Source: Prevotella sp. Rep29 (GTDB taxonomy: Bacteria; Bacteroidota; Bacteroidia; Bacteroidales; Bacteroidaceae). From it: DNA of 64,000 nucleotides. Both the position numbers and the translations under genes were made by a program. Location of the stretch: the NCBI RefSeq assembly GCF_019551475.1, contig NZ_CP047159.1, positions 1,426,001-1,490,000 on the forward strand, in the 5' to 3' direction. Shown piece after piece: positions 63,700 to 64,000 of this stretch. The number at the start of each line of letters is the position of its first letter. The stretch's first letter is position 1. The notes under the pieces were generated by a model. The model was given only the letters and a program-made list of their open reading frames with translations, did no database searches and had not been told where the DNA came from.

Positions 63700-64000
63700 T
63701 CATGCGAGATATTTTTTCATCGTGACAGACACCCGTCGGGGCATCAGGCAAAGGATGTCCCACGGAGCCAGAGGCAGGAAACGCGCACAATGACCGAAAG
63801 CTATCCGTGCCGTCTCGAGGCTTTTTGCCGCACCGTCCTGTGTCTCACGGCGGTGATACTTCCCGAAGTTTCCTCGTTTCAACACCTCTTTCATCATCCT
63901 GTCTGCCCATCGGTAGTCACGCTTCGTGAGGGCGAAAGGAAATGCCTCTGCCGGAAATCCGACGTGTTTCACCGTCAGAGCACCCACCGCCTTGAATGCC
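63700..64000 (-). CDS. Nucleotidyltransferase-family protein, C-terminal part
   Basis: Minus-strand frame open to the window's right edge (AFKAVGALTVKHVGFPAEAF reads through the first possible GTG), so only the last about 100 residues are seen. KEVLKRGNFGKYHRRE and LETARIAFGHCARFLPLAPW resemble the C-terminus of NTP_transf_5 proteins in polysaccharide clusters. Tentative. The IS and its duplication lie just downstream of its stop and do not disrupt it. Confidence 0.6.
   Translation of the reverse strand, partial: AFKAVGALTVKHVGFPAEAFPFALTKRDYRWADRMMKEVLKRGNFGKYHRRETQDGAAKSLETARIAFGHCARFLPLAPWDILCLMPRRVSVTMKKYLA

Overview
The window looks like a chromosomal segment of a Bacteroidales bacterium, most likely Prevotella-like. 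Supporting signs are the many TAnnTTTG -7 boxes (usually TATCTTTGC) with TTTG about 19-20 nt upstream, scarce Shine-Dalgarno sequences, a type IX secretion sorting domain, a CarboxypepD_reg-type TonB receptor, DUF4270/DUF4296/DUF6057 proteins, the ileS-traR-lspA-DUF4296 order and an IS1634-type element. The genus is an inference. I saw no rRNA, tRNA or CRISPR array.

Layout. 1-4.3 kb: two tandem MFS transporters (the first cut by the window edge) and an AAA_14/DUF4143 ATPase cassette bracketed by a 30-bp direct repeat. 4.3-5.8 kb: DUF2752, GYF/TM2 and HU-like genes. 6-9.4 kb: two POT peptide transporters, each with its own terminator. 9.4-12.4 kb: an outer-membrane barrel plus LysM/periplasmic-binding operon and a small T9SS cargo protein. 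12.5-16.6 kb: uvrA, then mgtC-like and mntP. 16.7-19.2 kb: an accessory island of small membrane proteins and a GIY-YIG gene interrupted at a G9 tract, separated by ~304-bp repeats that each carry a promoter. 19.3-29.5 kb: perR-rubrerythrin, fur-purA-hisS, AraC-DPP III-AlkD, and nitroreductase-DUF2520-kdsC-maf operons. 29.7-33.5 kb: a FemAB/GNAT-like protein and a TonB-dependent receptor. 33.6-34.5 kb: an AT-rich lipoprotein islet between two copies of a hairpin repeat. 34.8-37.5 kb: a methylmalonyl-CoA module (epimerase, carboxyltransferase, a 52-aa epsilon-like peptide, biotin carrier). 37.5-41.3 kb: panD/panC, a short GT5 protein, a DUF4270 lipoprotein. 41.4-50.4 kb: a long minus-strand run ileS-traR-lspA-DUF4296-small protein-M23-C69. 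50.7-55.8 kb: rpsP, a glycosyltransferase, DUF3298-rsmG-MBL-ruvC. 55.8-60.6 kb: MORN protein, YhcH, glgB, DUF6057. 61.2-64 kb: a barrel protein, an IS1634-like insertion with a 43-bp target duplication, and a truncated nucleotidyltransferase.

Most genes are ordinary core functions: peptide uptake and hydrolysis fit an asaccharolytic or mixed lifestyle, and the methylmalonyl-CoA module fits propionate/succinate metabolism. The most unusual signal is intergenic. Six loci carry short tandem arrays with a strict 22- or 23-bp period, each unit being a 14-16-nt palindrome plus a spacer of about 7 nt. The core sequence differs between loci, and some changes are mirrored in both arms so that symmetry is kept. 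Two of these arrays (19.1 and 30.9 kb) share flanks in opposite orientation and look like copies of one dispersed element. I do not know a described function for them.
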